Below are positions 33,004-41,931 of a stretch of DNA of 64,000 nucleotides, piece by piece. The first letter of the stretch is position 1. Every line of letters starts with the position of its first letter. The position numbers and the translations under genes are program-made. The DNA is from CAVZBW01 sp963778465 (GTDB lineage Bacteria > Actinomycetota > Acidimicrobiia > Acidimicrobiales > RAAP-2): the NCBI GenBank assembly GCA_963778465.1, contig CAVZUK010000002.1, positions 1-64,000 of the forward strand, written 5' to 3'. Under the pieces are notes generated by a model that searched no databases, was not told where the DNA came from, and saw nothing but the letters and a program-made list of their open reading frames with translations.

Positions 33004-35040
33004 ATGATCGCGATGGCCCAGCGGATCGAGGATTACGCCATGATCGGCGATCTGCATTCGGCCGCTCTCGTGGGCCGCGACGGGTCCATCGACTGGCTGT
33101 GCTTCCCGCGGTTCGACTCGGAGTCCTGCTTCTCGCGGCTGCTCGGGCACGAGCAGCACGGGTTCTGGCGCATCGCCCCGGTGGGGGCCCCGGCATCGGT
33201 GACGGCGGTGCGGCGGAGGTACCGCCCGGGCACCCTCGTACTGGAGACCGAGTTCGAGACCGAGGACGGGCGCGTCCGCCTGACCGATTGCATGCCTATC
33301 CGGGAGGACCACCCCCAGGTCGTGCGCGTGATCGAGGGTCTGTCGGGCAGGGTGCCGATGCAGATGGACCTGGTGATCCGCTTCAGCTACGGGCAGGGTC
33401 TGCCGTGGGTGATGCAGAACGACGGGTTGCTCACCGCTACCGCCGGTCCCGACGCGCTCGCGCTCTTCACGCGCGCCGAGACCCGGGGGGAGGACTTCCG
33501 CACCGTCTCCGAGTTCTCGATCTCCGAGGGCCAGCAGGTTCCGTTCTCGCTCATCTACTTCCCCTCCCACCTGGCGCCCCCGCGGCCCATCGATCCCTGG
33601 TACGCGATCGCCACGACGACCCGGTGGTGGGAGGACTGGACGGCGGGCTGCTCGTATCAAGGCGACTACCAGGAGGCGGTCGTCCGGTCGCTGATCACCC
33701 TCAAGGCGCTGACCTACGAGCCCACGGGGGGGATCGTCGCGGCCGCCACGACGTCGCTGCCGGAGAGCCTCGGCGGCTCGCGCAACTGGGACTACCGGTA
33801 CTGCTGGCTCCGTGATGCGACGTTGACGCTCGAGTCCCTCATGAAGGGCGGGTACTACGACGAGGCCATGTCGTGGCGGGACTGGCTGCTCCGCGCGGTC
33901 GCCGGAGACGCGACCAAGTTGCAGATCATGTACGGCCCCTCGGGCGAGCGACGACTCGACGAGTGGGAGGTCGAGTGGTTGCCGGGCTACGAGGGTGCCG
34001 CTCCGGTGAGGGTGGGAAACGCCGCAGCCGGCCAGTTCCAGCTCGACGTGTACGGGGAGGTCATGTCGGCCTTCCAGAGCTCCTGCTCGGTGACCGGCAT
34101 GCAGAGCAAGGCGCAGTGGAGCCTGCAGCGCGCGTTGATCGATTTCGTCGAGAAGTCCTGGCGGCAGCCCGACGACGGCATCTGGGAGGTGCGCGGGCCG
34201 CGGCGCCACTTCACCCACTCCAAGATGATGGCCTGGGTGGCGGTCGATCGGGCCGTGCGGACGATGGAGCAGTGGCCGGTCGAGGGTCCCTTGGACCGGT
34301 GGCGCGCCCTTCGCGACGAGATCCACGCCGACGTCCTGGCCAAGGGGTTCAACGAGCGCCGCCAGGCGTTCACGCAGTACTACGGCTGCGACGACCTGGA
34401 CGCCAGCATCCTGATGATGCCGCTGGTCGGGTTCCTCCCGGCGACGGACCCTCGGATGGTGAGCACGATCGAGGCCATCGAGCGCGAGCTCACCGAGGGA
34501 GGCTTCGTCCTGCGCTACGTCACCAAGGACGACGGCGTGGTGGACGGGCTCTCCGGCCGGGAGGGCGCCTTCCTGGCGTGCTCGTTCTGGCTCGCCGACT
34601 GCCTCCACATGATCGGTCGCGTCGACGACGCCCGGGAGCTCTTCGAACGTCTGGTCGGGCTCTCCAACGACGTCGGCCTCCTCTCCGAGGAGTACGACCA
34701 CGTCACGGGGCGTCAGGTCGGCAACTTCCCGCAGGCCTTCTCCCACGTGTCGCTGGTCAACACCGCCTATCGCCTGTCGGGCAATGCCACGCCCGAGCGG
34801 GGCACGCCCGAGCACGAAGCGGTCGGCCACCGCATCCGCGGTTGCCTCGGTGCGCCGGTCGGGTCGGGCGACGAGGCCCAGCAGGTCGGACCCCTCCGGC
34901 GGGGCGCGGCTGGTGCCCACAAATGGCACGGCGAGACCTGGGTCGATCGCGACGCAGGATCGTCCCGGGGCGCGGTACCGTCCGAGGAGCCACCGAGCAC
35001 CGACGGCCACCGCGCCCGCCGGAAGCGAGGATCGGGCTAG
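33004..35040 (+). CDS. Glycoside hydrolase family 15 protein (glucoamylase/trehalase type)
   Basis: A 678-residue enzyme releasing glucose from alpha-glucans or trehalose. An N-terminal beta-sandwich starts YAMIGDLHSAALVGRDGSIDWLCFPRFDS. The (alpha/alpha)6 barrel carries GGSRNWDYRYCWLRDATLTL and the VRGPRRHFTHSKMMAW segment typical of the actinobacterial GH15 group that includes the trehalase of mycobacteria. No signal peptide is seen, so it is intracellular. The last ~80 residues are Gly/Arg/Glu-rich and not homologous. ATG 33004 or 33013 are both possible starts. Confidence 0.87.
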   Translation: MIAMAQRIEDYAMIGDLHSAALVGRDGSIDWLCFPRFDSESCFSRLLGHEQHGFWRIAPVGAPASVTAVRRRYRPGTLVLETEFETEDGRVRLTDCMPIREDHPQVVRVIEGLSGRVPMQMDLVIRFSYGQGLPWVMQNDGLLTATAGPDALALFTRAETRGEDFRTVSEFSISEGQQVPFSLIYFPSHLAPPRPIDPWYAIATTTRWWEDWTAGCSYQGDYQEAVVRSLITLKALTYEPTGGIVAAATTSLPESLGGSRNWDYRYCWLRDATLTLESLMKGGYYDEAMSWRDWLLRAVAGDATKLQIMYGPSGERRLDEWEVEWLPGYEGAAPVRVGNAAAGQFQLDVYGEVMSAFQSSCSVTGMQSKAQWSLQRALIDFVEKSWRQPDDGIWEVRGPRRHFTHSKMMAWVAVDRAVRTMEQWPVEGPLDRWRALRDEIHADVLAKGFNERRQAFTQYYGCDDLDASILMMPLVGFLPATDPRMVSTIEAIERELTEGGFVLRYVTKDDGVVDGLSGREGAFLACSFWLADCLHMIGRVDDARELFERLVGLSNDVGLLSEEYDHVTGRQVGNFPQAFSHVSLVNTAYRLSGNATPERGTPEHEAVGHRIRGCLGAPVGSGDEAQQVGPLRRGAAGAHKWHGETWVDRDAGSSRGAVPSEEPPSTDGHRARRKRGSG

Positions 35041-35092
35041 CAACGTGCAGCAACACCCGGGGCAGGACAGCCTCGGGTAGGACCGCAACCGG

Positions 35093-35140
35093 CAGGATCC
35101 CAAGGAAGGCGCAGGATCCCAAGGGTAAGCGGCAGGATCC
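35093..35140. repeat. Three imperfect ~20-bp repeats before the glucose dehydrogenase gene
   Basis: CAGGATCC occurs at 35093, 35112 and 35133 inside units of about 19-21 bp (GGCAGGATCCCAAGG-like), filling the gap between the GH15 stop and the dehydrogenase ribosome site. Confidence 0.6.
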
Positions 35141-35156
35141 GAGGAGAAGGAGCACC

Positions 35157-36206
35157 ATGAAGGCCCTGACCGTCGTACCGATGCAGGCGGGCTCGGCAGA
35201 GCTCTCCGACGTGGCAGACCCGCCCCACGACGACGGGCCCGTCCTCGTCGAGACCCAGGCCGTGGGCATCTGCGGGACGGACATCGAGATCCTCTCGGGC
35301 GAGTACGGCTGGGCGCCGCCGGGCCGCGAGCGGCTGGTGCTCGGGCACGAGTCCCTCGGGAAGGTCGTCGAGGCCCCGGAGGGCTCGGGTTTCGCAGCCG
35401 GCGACCTGGTGGTCGGCATCGTGCGTCGCCCCGACCCCGTGCCGTGCCCCAACTGCGCGGTCGGCGAGTGGGACTTCTGCCGCAACGGGCAGTACACGGA
35501 GCGGGGGATCAAGGCGCACGACGGTTACCTCTCGGAGCGCTACCGCATCACCCCCGACTTCCTGGTCAAGGTGGACAGCTCGCTCGGGCTCCACGGCGTG
35601 CTGCTCGAGCCGACGAGCGTCGTGGCGAAGGCCTGGGAGCAGGTGGACCGCATCGGCGGCCGGGCCCACTGGGCGCCGCAGCGGGCGGTGGTCACCGGGG
35701 CGGGGCCGATCGGTCTGCTCGCCGCCCTGATCGGCGTGCAACGCGGCCTCGACGTCCACGTGATCGACCGGGTCACCGACGGGCCCAAGCCCGAGCTGGT
35801 CCAGTCGCTCGGCGCGAGCTACCACACCGGCACGATCGACCAGGCGTGCAAGGACCCGGACGTCGTGATCGAGTGCACCGGGGTCGGTTCGCTCGTCTTC
35901 GATGCCATGCACCATGCCGCCTCCGGCGGTGTCGTCTGCCTCACCGGCGTGTCGTCGGGTGGGCACTCCCTTGCGGTCGATGCCGGCCAGCTCAACCGCG
36001 AGATGGTGCTCGAGAACGAGGCCGTCGTCGGCTCGGTCAACGCCAACCGCCGCCACTACGAGGGAGCAGCCGATGCCCTCGCCAAGGCCGACGCCGACTG
36101 GCTCGCGGGTCTCATCACCCGGCGAGTGCCCCTCGACCAGTGGGAGAGCGCGCTCAACCGGGAGAAGGACGACATCAAGGTCGTGATCGAGGTCGCGTCC
36201 GAGTGA
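35157..36206 (+). CDS. Zinc-dependent glucose 1-dehydrogenase-type MDR
   Basis: A 349-residue medium-chain dehydrogenase. The catalytic zinc segment AVGICGTDIEILSGEYG and GHESLGKV, the Cys cluster CPNCAVGEWDFC and the Rossmann loop VVTGAGPIGLLAALIG are present. The spacing and the downstream GIKAHDGYLSERY and LLEPTSVVAKAWEQ pattern match glucose dehydrogenases of the archaeal type. The ATG at 35157 follows a strong GAGGAGAAGGAG site. Next to GH15 it could oxidise the released glucose to gluconolactone (inference). Confidence 0.83.
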   Translation: MKALTVVPMQAGSAELSDVADPPHDDGPVLVETQAVGICGTDIEILSGEYGWAPPGRERLVLGHESLGKVVEAPEGSGFAAGDLVVGIVRRPDPVPCPNCAVGEWDFCRNGQYTERGIKAHDGYLSERYRITPDFLVKVDSSLGLHGVLLEPTSVVAKAWEQVDRIGGRAHWAPQRAVVTGAGPIGLLAALIGVQRGLDVHVIDRVTDGPKPELVQSLGASYHTGTIDQACKDPDVVIECTGVGSLVFDAMHHAASGGVVCLTGVSSGGHSLAVDAGQLNREMVLENEAVVGSVNANRRHYEGAADALAKADADWLAGLITRRVPLDQWESALNREKDDIKVVIEVASE

Positions 36207-36219
36207 GTGGCGCCGCTCG

Positions 36220-37257
36220 ATGACGGATGGCCCGGGATCGGACCCGGGGCAACCAGAGGCGCCGTCCGGCGACCCAGGCGACCCAGGCAACGCAGGCGAC
36301 TCCGGCCACGCAGGCAACGCAGGCGACCCGGGTGACCGCGCCCGCAGCATCGGGCCCGGGGTGCTCGAGATCGACACGCTGCTCGGCGGGTGGCGGCGTG
36401 TCACCGCCGGGTACCTGATCGAGGGACCTGCCCCGGTGCTCGTCGAGACGGGAAGCCAGTCCTCGGTGCCGGCCCTTCTCGACTCCCTCCAGGCTTTGGG
36501 GGTGGGGGCGTCCGACCTCGCCGGGGTGGTCGTCACCCACATCCATCTCGACCACGCGGGAGGGGTGGGGGACGTAGCGCGCGCCTTTCCGGCGGCCACC
36601 GTCTACGTGCACGAGAAGGGCGCCCGCCACCTGGCCGACCCCACCCGCCTGATCGACTCGGCCGCCCGGGTGTACGGGTCGCTCCTCGACTCCCTCTACG
36701 GGCGGCTCGATCCGACTCCCGCCGAGCGCATCCGTGTCCTGCCCGACGGCGAGACGATCCAGATCGGTCCCGACCGGATCCTCACCGCAGTCGACTCGCC
36801 GGGACACGCCAAGCACCACGTGGGTCTGCACGACTCGGTGACCGGGATCCTGTTCGCGGGCGACGCGGTCGGGGTCAAGCTTCCGGACGGCGGGGTGCTC
36901 CGGCCGTCCACCCCGCCGCCGGACTTCGATCTCGACCAGGCGCTCGAATCGTTGCGGCGCTTCGCCGCCCGCCGGCCGACCGGCATCGCCCTGGCGCACT
37001 ACGGATTGTTGCCGGACCCCCAGGAGCTCCTCGAGGAGGCCGAGGGGGTCCTCCGGCAGTGGGCGGAGACGGCCGAGGCGGCCTACCGGGCCGGCGACGA
37101 CATCGCAGAGGCACTGGCGCGGCGATTCGATTCCGACCTCGCCGGGCTGGCGCCCGAGCACCTCGAGAAGCTCGAGGTCATGAACGGCGTGCACTCCAAT
37201 GCCGCCGGCCTGCGGAGGTGGCTCGACCATCGGGAGCAGCCCGCCCCCGGCCCGTGA
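36220..37257 (+). CDS. MBL-fold metallo-hydrolase with Gly-rich N-terminal repeat
   Basis: A 345-residue protein whose hydrolase core begins near residue 45. The zinc motif VVTHIHLDHAGG is intact, followed by SPGHAKHH and LFAGDAVG, as in glyoxalase-II-like enzymes. The first ~42 residues are collagen-like Gly-X-X triplets (GDPGDPGNAGDSGHAGNAG) encoded by 9-nt DNA repeats and are probably disordered. The substrate is unknown. It follows the dehydrogenase by 13 nt. Confidence 0.83.
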   Translation: MTDGPGSDPGQPEAPSGDPGDPGNAGDSGHAGNAGDPGDRARSIGPGVLEIDTLLGGWRRVTAGYLIEGPAPVLVETGSQSSVPALLDSLQALGVGASDLAGVVVTHIHLDHAGGVGDVARAFPAATVYVHEKGARHLADPTRLIDSAARVYGSLLDSLYGRLDPTPAERIRVLPDGETIQIGPDRILTAVDSPGHAKHHVGLHDSVTGILFAGDAVGVKLPDGGVLRPSTPPPDFDLDQALESLRRFAARRPTGIALAHYGLLPDPQELLEEAEGVLRQWAETAEAAYRAGDDIAEALARRFDSDLAGLAPEHLEKLEVMNGVHSNAAGLRRWLDHREQPAPGP

Positions 37258-37261
37258 CGAC

Positions 37262-37267
37262 TACCGT
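37262..37267 (+). promoter_or_regulatory. TANNNT -10 box (leaderless) of the amidohydrolase
   Basis: TACCGT ends 7 nt before the ATG at 37275 and lies just after the stop of the MBL gene. A weak AGGA is also present. Confidence 0.45.
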
Positions 37268-37274
37268 TTCAGGA

Positions 37275-38474
37275 ATGGCTGCGATCGACGTGTTGCCCTC
37301 TGAACGCCTGGCCTTCGACGCCGACAACCACTACTACGAGGCGCTCGACGCCTTCACCCGCCACCTCGATCCCAAGCTGGGCGGCCGGGTGCTGCAATGG
37401 GCCGAGATCGACGGTCGCCGGTACCACGTCGTCGGAGGCCGGGTGAACCACGCGGTCGTCAATCCCACGTTCGACCCCGTGGCCTCGGCCGGGGCCCTGT
37501 CCGACTACTTCCGGGGCAACCCGGACGGGCGCTCGCCGCTCGAGCTCCTGAGGACACGTGAGGCGATCCGGCCCGAGTACCGGGACCGCGACGCCCGCCT
37601 CGAGGTGATGGACGCCCAGGGGCTCGCCAAGATGTGGCTCTTTCCGACCCTCGGCATCCTCTACGAGGAGGTGCTCAAGCACGACCCCGGGGCCGTCGTG
37701 CTCCTGTTCCGGGCGTTCAACCGCTGGCTCTCGGAGGACTGGGGATTCCAGTACCGGGACCGGATCTTCGCCGCTCCCTACGTGACCCTCGTCGACGTGG
37801 ACGAGGCCGTCCGCGAGCTCGAGTGGGCCCTCGGCGAAGGAGCGCGGGTCCTCGTGATGCGCCCCGCCGCGCCGGTCACCGCTTCGGGGGCGCGGTCCCC
37901 CGTCGACCCCCTCTTCGACCCGTTTTGGGCGAGAGTCAACGAGGCGGGCATCACGGTCGTGGCGCACGCCGGCGACAGCGGGGTGTCGACCAACGGGTAC
38001 GCGCCGGAGGGGTTCTCGGCGACCTTCGGCGAGGGCGGGGGCCCCAACATCAAGCTCTTCTCGATCGAGCGGGCCGCCCACGACTTCCTCGCGACCCTGG
38101 TGCTCGGCAAGCTGTTCGATCGTTTCCCCAACCTGAGGGTGGCCTCGGTGGAGAACGGTTCGGAATTCCTCGTCTACCTGTTCCGCAAGCTCGGGAGTGT
38201 GGCCAAGAAGTCGCCAGGCTACTTCTCCGAGGACCCGATCGAGACGTTCCGCCGGCACATCTGGATCAACCCGTTCTGGGAGGACGACGTCCATGAGGTC
38301 GTCGAGCTGGTGGGCGCCGACCGGGTCATCTTCGGTTCCGACTGGCCCCATATCGAGGGCCTTCCCGAGCCGCTGGACTACCTCACCGAGCTCCGGAAAT
38401 TCGACGACGAGTCCGTGCGCCGGATCATGTGTACCAACGCCTCAGAGCTCAACGAGCTGCAGCCGGCACGTTGA
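37275..38474 (+). CDS. Amidohydrolase 2 family protein (TIM-barrel metal hydrolase)
   Basis: A 399-residue protein of the ACMSD-like amidohydrolase family. FDADNHYYE provides the first metal motif (D-x-x-x-Y in place of DxHxH), TVVAHAGDSG the histidine strand, and VIFGSDWPHIEGL the C-terminal Asp. Such proteins decarboxylate or hydrolyse ring-derived acids. Replacement of the usual HxH by NHYYE suggests altered metal binding. Several such genes occur in actinobacteria without known substrates. Confidence 0.83.
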   Translation: MAAIDVLPSERLAFDADNHYYEALDAFTRHLDPKLGGRVLQWAEIDGRRYHVVGGRVNHAVVNPTFDPVASAGALSDYFRGNPDGRSPLELLRTREAIRPEYRDRDARLEVMDAQGLAKMWLFPTLGILYEEVLKHDPGAVVLLFRAFNRWLSEDWGFQYRDRIFAAPYVTLVDVDEAVRELEWALGEGARVLVMRPAAPVTASGARSPVDPLFDPFWARVNEAGITVVAHAGDSGVSTNGYAPEGFSATFGEGGGPNIKLFSIERAAHDFLATLVLGKLFDRFPNLRVASVENGSEFLVYLFRKLGSVAKKSPGYFSEDPIETFRRHIWINPFWEDDVHEVVELVGADRVIFGSDWPHIEGLPEPLDYLTELRKFDDESVRRIMCTNASELNELQPAR

Positions 38475-38480
38475 GGTCGA

Positions 38481-38506
38481 GCCCAGGGGGACCTTGGGCC
38501 CTGGGC
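38481..38506 (+). terminator. Hairpin between amidohydrolase and acyl-CoA synthetase genes
   Basis: GCCCAGGG and CCCTGGGC (8-bp stem, 10-nt loop) start 7 nt after the amidohydrolase stop. No T tract. Confidence 0.45.
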
Positions 38507-38604
38507 GTGCGGGATCGGAGGGGTCAGCCTTCGTAGTGATCGACCCGATGGGAGCCTCCTTGGTTGGGCCGCCTCGGGGCCGCGAGTAGTACGGGAAGTG
38601 CAAC

Positions 38605-40425
38605 ATGCAGATGGGTGTATCTCCAGAGATCGTCGGCGACACGATCGTCGACACGCTACGTGACAACGGCCGGCGGTTTCCCGGCCGACCGGCGCTCCGG
38701 CGCCGGACGCGGAACGGCTGGGAGACCCTGACCTACCGGGACTACGTGCGCGGGGTGGCCGAGGTCTCCGCAGGGCTGGTGGAGATGGGCATCGGGCCGT
38801 CGGAGCACGTCGGGATCCTGTCCAACAACCGGGTGGAGTGGCATCTGGCCGACTTCGGGTCCATGGCCATCGGCGCGGCGGTCGTGCCCATCTACCAGAC
38901 GAGCTCGGCCGAGCAGGTTGCCTACATCCTGGACCACTCCGAATCTCGGGTGTGCTTCGTCGAGGGCGAGGAATTCCTGGGCAAGGTGTTGGAGATGCGG
39001 GACCAGCTTCCGAAGCTGCACCGGGTCGTGGTCTTCGAGGGCGGGGCCCGGTCGGACGATCCGTTCGTAGTGGGTTTCGACGAGGTGCGTGCAGTAGGGG
39101 CGCAGGCCCTCGAGCGGGATCCCCAACGATTCGAGCGCCTGGCCGACGCGGTCAAGGCCGACGACGTGGCGACCCTCGTCTACACCAGCGGCACGACGGG
39201 GCCACCCAAGGGCGCGGAGGTGACCCACGCCAACATCATGTGGGTGATGCGGGCGGCCGTACCCTTCATCCACTGCACGAGGGGCGAGCGGTTCTTGTCG
39301 TTCCTCCCCTTGAGCCACGTCGCCGAGCGCATGATCAGCGACTTCTGCTCCGTCGCGGTGACCGGGGAGACCTGGTTCGCGAGGAGCCTCAGCACCGTCG
39401 TCCAGGACCTTGCCGAGTGTCGTCCGACTATCTTCTTCGCCGTGCCCCGCGTGTGGGAGAAGCTGCACGAGGCGGTCGTGGCCCGGGTCGAGGACTCGCC
39501 CCGCGTCCTGGAATTCGTCGTCCAGCGCTACATCCAGCTCGGGCAGCAGGTGACGGCCCGACGTCAGGCCCGCAACCCGGTCCCCGTTTGGGAGGACCTC
39601 GCGCTGCGGGCGATGGACGCGGCCATCGGGTCGCGGATCCGCCAGCAGCTCGGTCTCGACAAGGCGCACATCCTCGCGTCGAGCGCCGCCCCGGTGAGTC
39701 CGGACCTGCTGCGCTGGCTCCACGCCATCGGGTTGCCGGTCATCGAGATCTACGGGCAGACCGAGGCGTGCGGTCCCTCGACGTGCAACCCTCCCGAGGA
39801 CATTCGCATCGGCACCGTCGGGGTGCCGGTGCCCGGGGTGGAGGTGGAGATCGCGTCGGACGGCGAGGTGATGGTGCGGGGCGGCAACGTCTGCCGCGGG
39901 TACTTCCGGGACCCCGAGAGCACCGCCGAGCTGATCGACGGCGACGGGTGGATGCACACCGGCGACATCGGGAAGCTCGATGCCGACGGCTACCTCACCA
40001 TCACGGGCCGCAAGAAGGACCTGATCATCACGGCGGCCGGCCAGAACATCTCGCCGCAGGAGATCGAGGAGGACCTGCGGCACAACGGCCTGATCTCGGA
40101 GGCGGTGGTCGTGGGGGAGGGACGGCGCTATCTCACGGCGCTCGTCACGCTGGACGAGGAAGCGGTGGTCCCGTGGGCCCAGCGGCACGGCAAGGTGGCC
40201 GACTACGAGGCGCTGGTCTCGGACCCCGACCTGCACGCGGAGATCGACCGCACGATCGAATCCGTCAATCAACGGCATGCCCGGGTCGAGAACATCCGCA
40301 AGTACCGCGTGTTGCCGCACGAGTTCACGGTGGCCTCGGGGGAGTTCACCCCCACCTTCAAGGTCAAGCGTCACGCCGTGACCGAGCACCATGGCTCCCT
40401 GGTCGAGGAGATGTATGCCGAGTAG
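38605..40425 (+). CDS. AMP-dependent long-chain fatty acyl-CoA synthetase
   Basis: A 606-residue ligase that activates fatty acids to acyl-CoA through an acyl-adenylate. Motifs are LVYTSGTTGPPKGAEVTHANI (P-loop), EIYGQTEACGPST, DGWMHTGDIGKLDADGYLTITGRKKDLI and the C-terminal FKVKR with the catalytic lysine region. It belongs to the FACL/FadD15-like group. Products could feed beta-oxidation or the WS/DGAT enzyme encoded elsewhere in the window. The ATG at 38605 has a GGGAAG site. Confidence 0.93.
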   Translation: MQMGVSPEIVGDTIVDTLRDNGRRFPGRPALRRRTRNGWETLTYRDYVRGVAEVSAGLVEMGIGPSEHVGILSNNRVEWHLADFGSMAIGAAVVPIYQTSSAEQVAYILDHSESRVCFVEGEEFLGKVLEMRDQLPKLHRVVVFEGGARSDDPFVVGFDEVRAVGAQALERDPQRFERLADAVKADDVATLVYTSGTTGPPKGAEVTHANIMWVMRAAVPFIHCTRGERFLSFLPLSHVAERMISDFCSVAVTGETWFARSLSTVVQDLAECRPTIFFAVPRVWEKLHEAVVARVEDSPRVLEFVVQRYIQLGQQVTARRQARNPVPVWEDLALRAMDAAIGSRIRQQLGLDKAHILASSAAPVSPDLLRWLHAIGLPVIEIYGQTEACGPSTCNPPEDIRIGTVGVPVPGVEVEIASDGEVMVRGGNVCRGYFRDPESTAELIDGDGWMHTGDIGKLDADGYLTITGRKKDLIITAAGQNISPQEIEEDLRHNGLISEAVVVGEGRRYLTALVTLDEEAVVPWAQRHGKVADYEALVSDPDLHAEIDRTIESVNQRHARVENIRKYRVLPHEFTVASGEFTPTFKVKRHAVTEHHGSLVEEMYAE

Positions 40426-40452
40426 CGGGACGTTGCCCGCCGACGAGTGGCG

Positions 40453-41889
40453 ATGAGCCCGTCCGGGGAAGAGAGGGACGACGTCCGAGAGATCGCGGTC
40501 CCTCCTCGGCCCCTCTCGAAGTTGCGGCCGCTGATCGGAAGGGAGCGCTACGGCGAACTGCGCGCCGCTGCGGCCGAGGCACACGCCGAGCTCGACGGGG
40601 TCACCGTCTGGAACGTCAACTCGTCGGCGGCAGGCGGCGGGGTGGCGGAGATCCTCCAGGTGCTCGTCGGTTACAGCCGGGATGCCGGGGTCGACGCCCG
40701 CTGGGCCGTGCTGCCCGGCAACCCCGACTTCTACGCCGTCACCAAGCGGCTGCACAACCGCATGCACGGGTTCCCCGGAGACGACGGCGAGCTCGGTCCC
40801 AAGGAGGCGGACCTCTACGAGTTGATGACGGACGCCTTCGCGTCGCATTTCCTGCGGCGCATCCGGCCGGGCGACGTCGCCCTGCTCCACGACCCCCAGA
40901 CGGCCGGCCTCGTGCGCCCGCTCGCCGCCGCGGGGGTCGTGACCATCTGGCGCTGCCACATCGGGTCCGACGTGGCGAACGACCACACCGAAGACGCGTG
41001 GTCCTTTCTCCGGCCGCACGTCGAGGCGAGCGCCGCGCTCGTGTTCTCCCGCAAGGAGTACGTACCCGCATGGGCCCCCGAGGGAAGGGCGTACGTGATC
41101 GCCCCGTCGATCGATCCGTTCTCTCCGAAGAACGAGGCGATGGCCAAGGACGAGGTCCTGCGGGTGCTGCGCGACATCCAGGTGGTCGGACCGCCGCGAC
41201 GCGCGCAGCCAGTTCTCCGACGTAGCCGAATCTGGCCGGTCCAACACCCCGCAGCGGTCGTCGCCGGGCAGGGAGCGCTCGACCCTCGACACCCGCTCGT
41301 CGTCCAGGTCTCGAGATGGGACCGCTTGAAGGACATGGCCGGAGTCATGGAAGGCTTCGCCTCGAGCGTGGTGGGACGGACCGACGCGCAGCTGGCCCTC
41401 GTCGGACCGGAGGTCGACGGCGTGGCCGACGACCCCGAAGGGGAGGGCATCCTCGCCGAGTGCATCGAGGCCTGGCACCACCTCTCGCCCGACGCGCAGC
41501 GACGCGTCCGGCTGATCACCCTTCCCATGCAGGACCTGCGTGAGAACGCCCTCATGGTCAACGCGATCCAGCGACAGGCCACCGTCGTGGTCCAAAAGAG
41601 CCTCGCCGAGGGGTTCGGGCTGACCGTGGCGGAGGCCATGTGGAAGGCCAAGCCGGTCGTGGCCTCGGCGGTCGGGGGCATCATCGACCAGCTCACCGCC
41701 GACACCGGAATCCTCCTCGAGGATCCGACCGACCTCGACGCCTTCGGCCTCGCGCTGGCCTCCCTGCTCCAGCAGCCCGAGACCATCCGGGCGCTCGGTG
41801 GGAGGGCGCGGCGCCGAGTGATCGCCGGGTTCGTGGGCGATCGCCACCTCATCGCTTACGCGTCACTCATGCGCCGCCTGCTGGGCTGA
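40453..41889 (+). CDS. GT4 glycosyltransferase, trehalose synthase (TreT)-like
   Basis: A 478-residue GT-B enzyme. VWNVNSSAAGGGVAEIL opens the N-terminal domain, and HDPQTAGLV, WRCHIGSD, VVQVSRWDRLKDMAGVMEGF and VVQKSLAEGFGLTVAEAMWKAKPVVA match trehalose glycosyltransferring synthases, which join NDP-glucose and glucose. The stretch around 41185-41270 diverges from the family but stays in one open frame. A role in trehalose formation fits the GH15 and glucose dehydrogenase genes upstream, as inference. ATG 40453 or GTG 40447. Confidence 0.85.
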   Translation: MSPSGEERDDVREIAVPPRPLSKLRPLIGRERYGELRAAAAEAHAELDGVTVWNVNSSAAGGGVAEILQVLVGYSRDAGVDARWAVLPGNPDFYAVTKRLHNRMHGFPGDDGELGPKEADLYELMTDAFASHFLRRIRPGDVALLHDPQTAGLVRPLAAAGVVTIWRCHIGSDVANDHTEDAWSFLRPHVEASAALVFSRKEYVPAWAPEGRAYVIAPSIDPFSPKNEAMAKDEVLRVLRDIQVVGPPRRAQPVLRRSRIWPVQHPAAVVAGQGALDPRHPLVVQVSRWDRLKDMAGVMEGFASSVVGRTDAQLALVGPEVDGVADDPEGEGILAECIEAWHHLSPDAQRRVRLITLPMQDLRENALMVNAIQRQATVVVQKSLAEGFGLTVAEAMWKAKPVVASAVGGIIDQLTADTGILLEDPTDLDAFGLALASLLQQPETIRALGGRARRRVIAGFVGDRHLIAYASLMRRLLG

Positions 41890-41931
41890 CTCCTGGCATC
41901 GCCGCCGGAGGATCCCCGATGGCGCCGACGG

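Noticed and set aside
41185..41270. Frameshift inside the TreT-like glycosyltransferase
   Set aside because: The segment is divergent, but the frame stays open through it and family residues resume in the same frame (HPLVVQVSRWDRLKD).
38656..41847. A very long open frame (over 1,000 codons) on the minus strand
   Set aside because: It is antisense to the acyl-CoA synthetase and the TreT-like gene, both with clear family motifs. High GC keeps opposite frames open.
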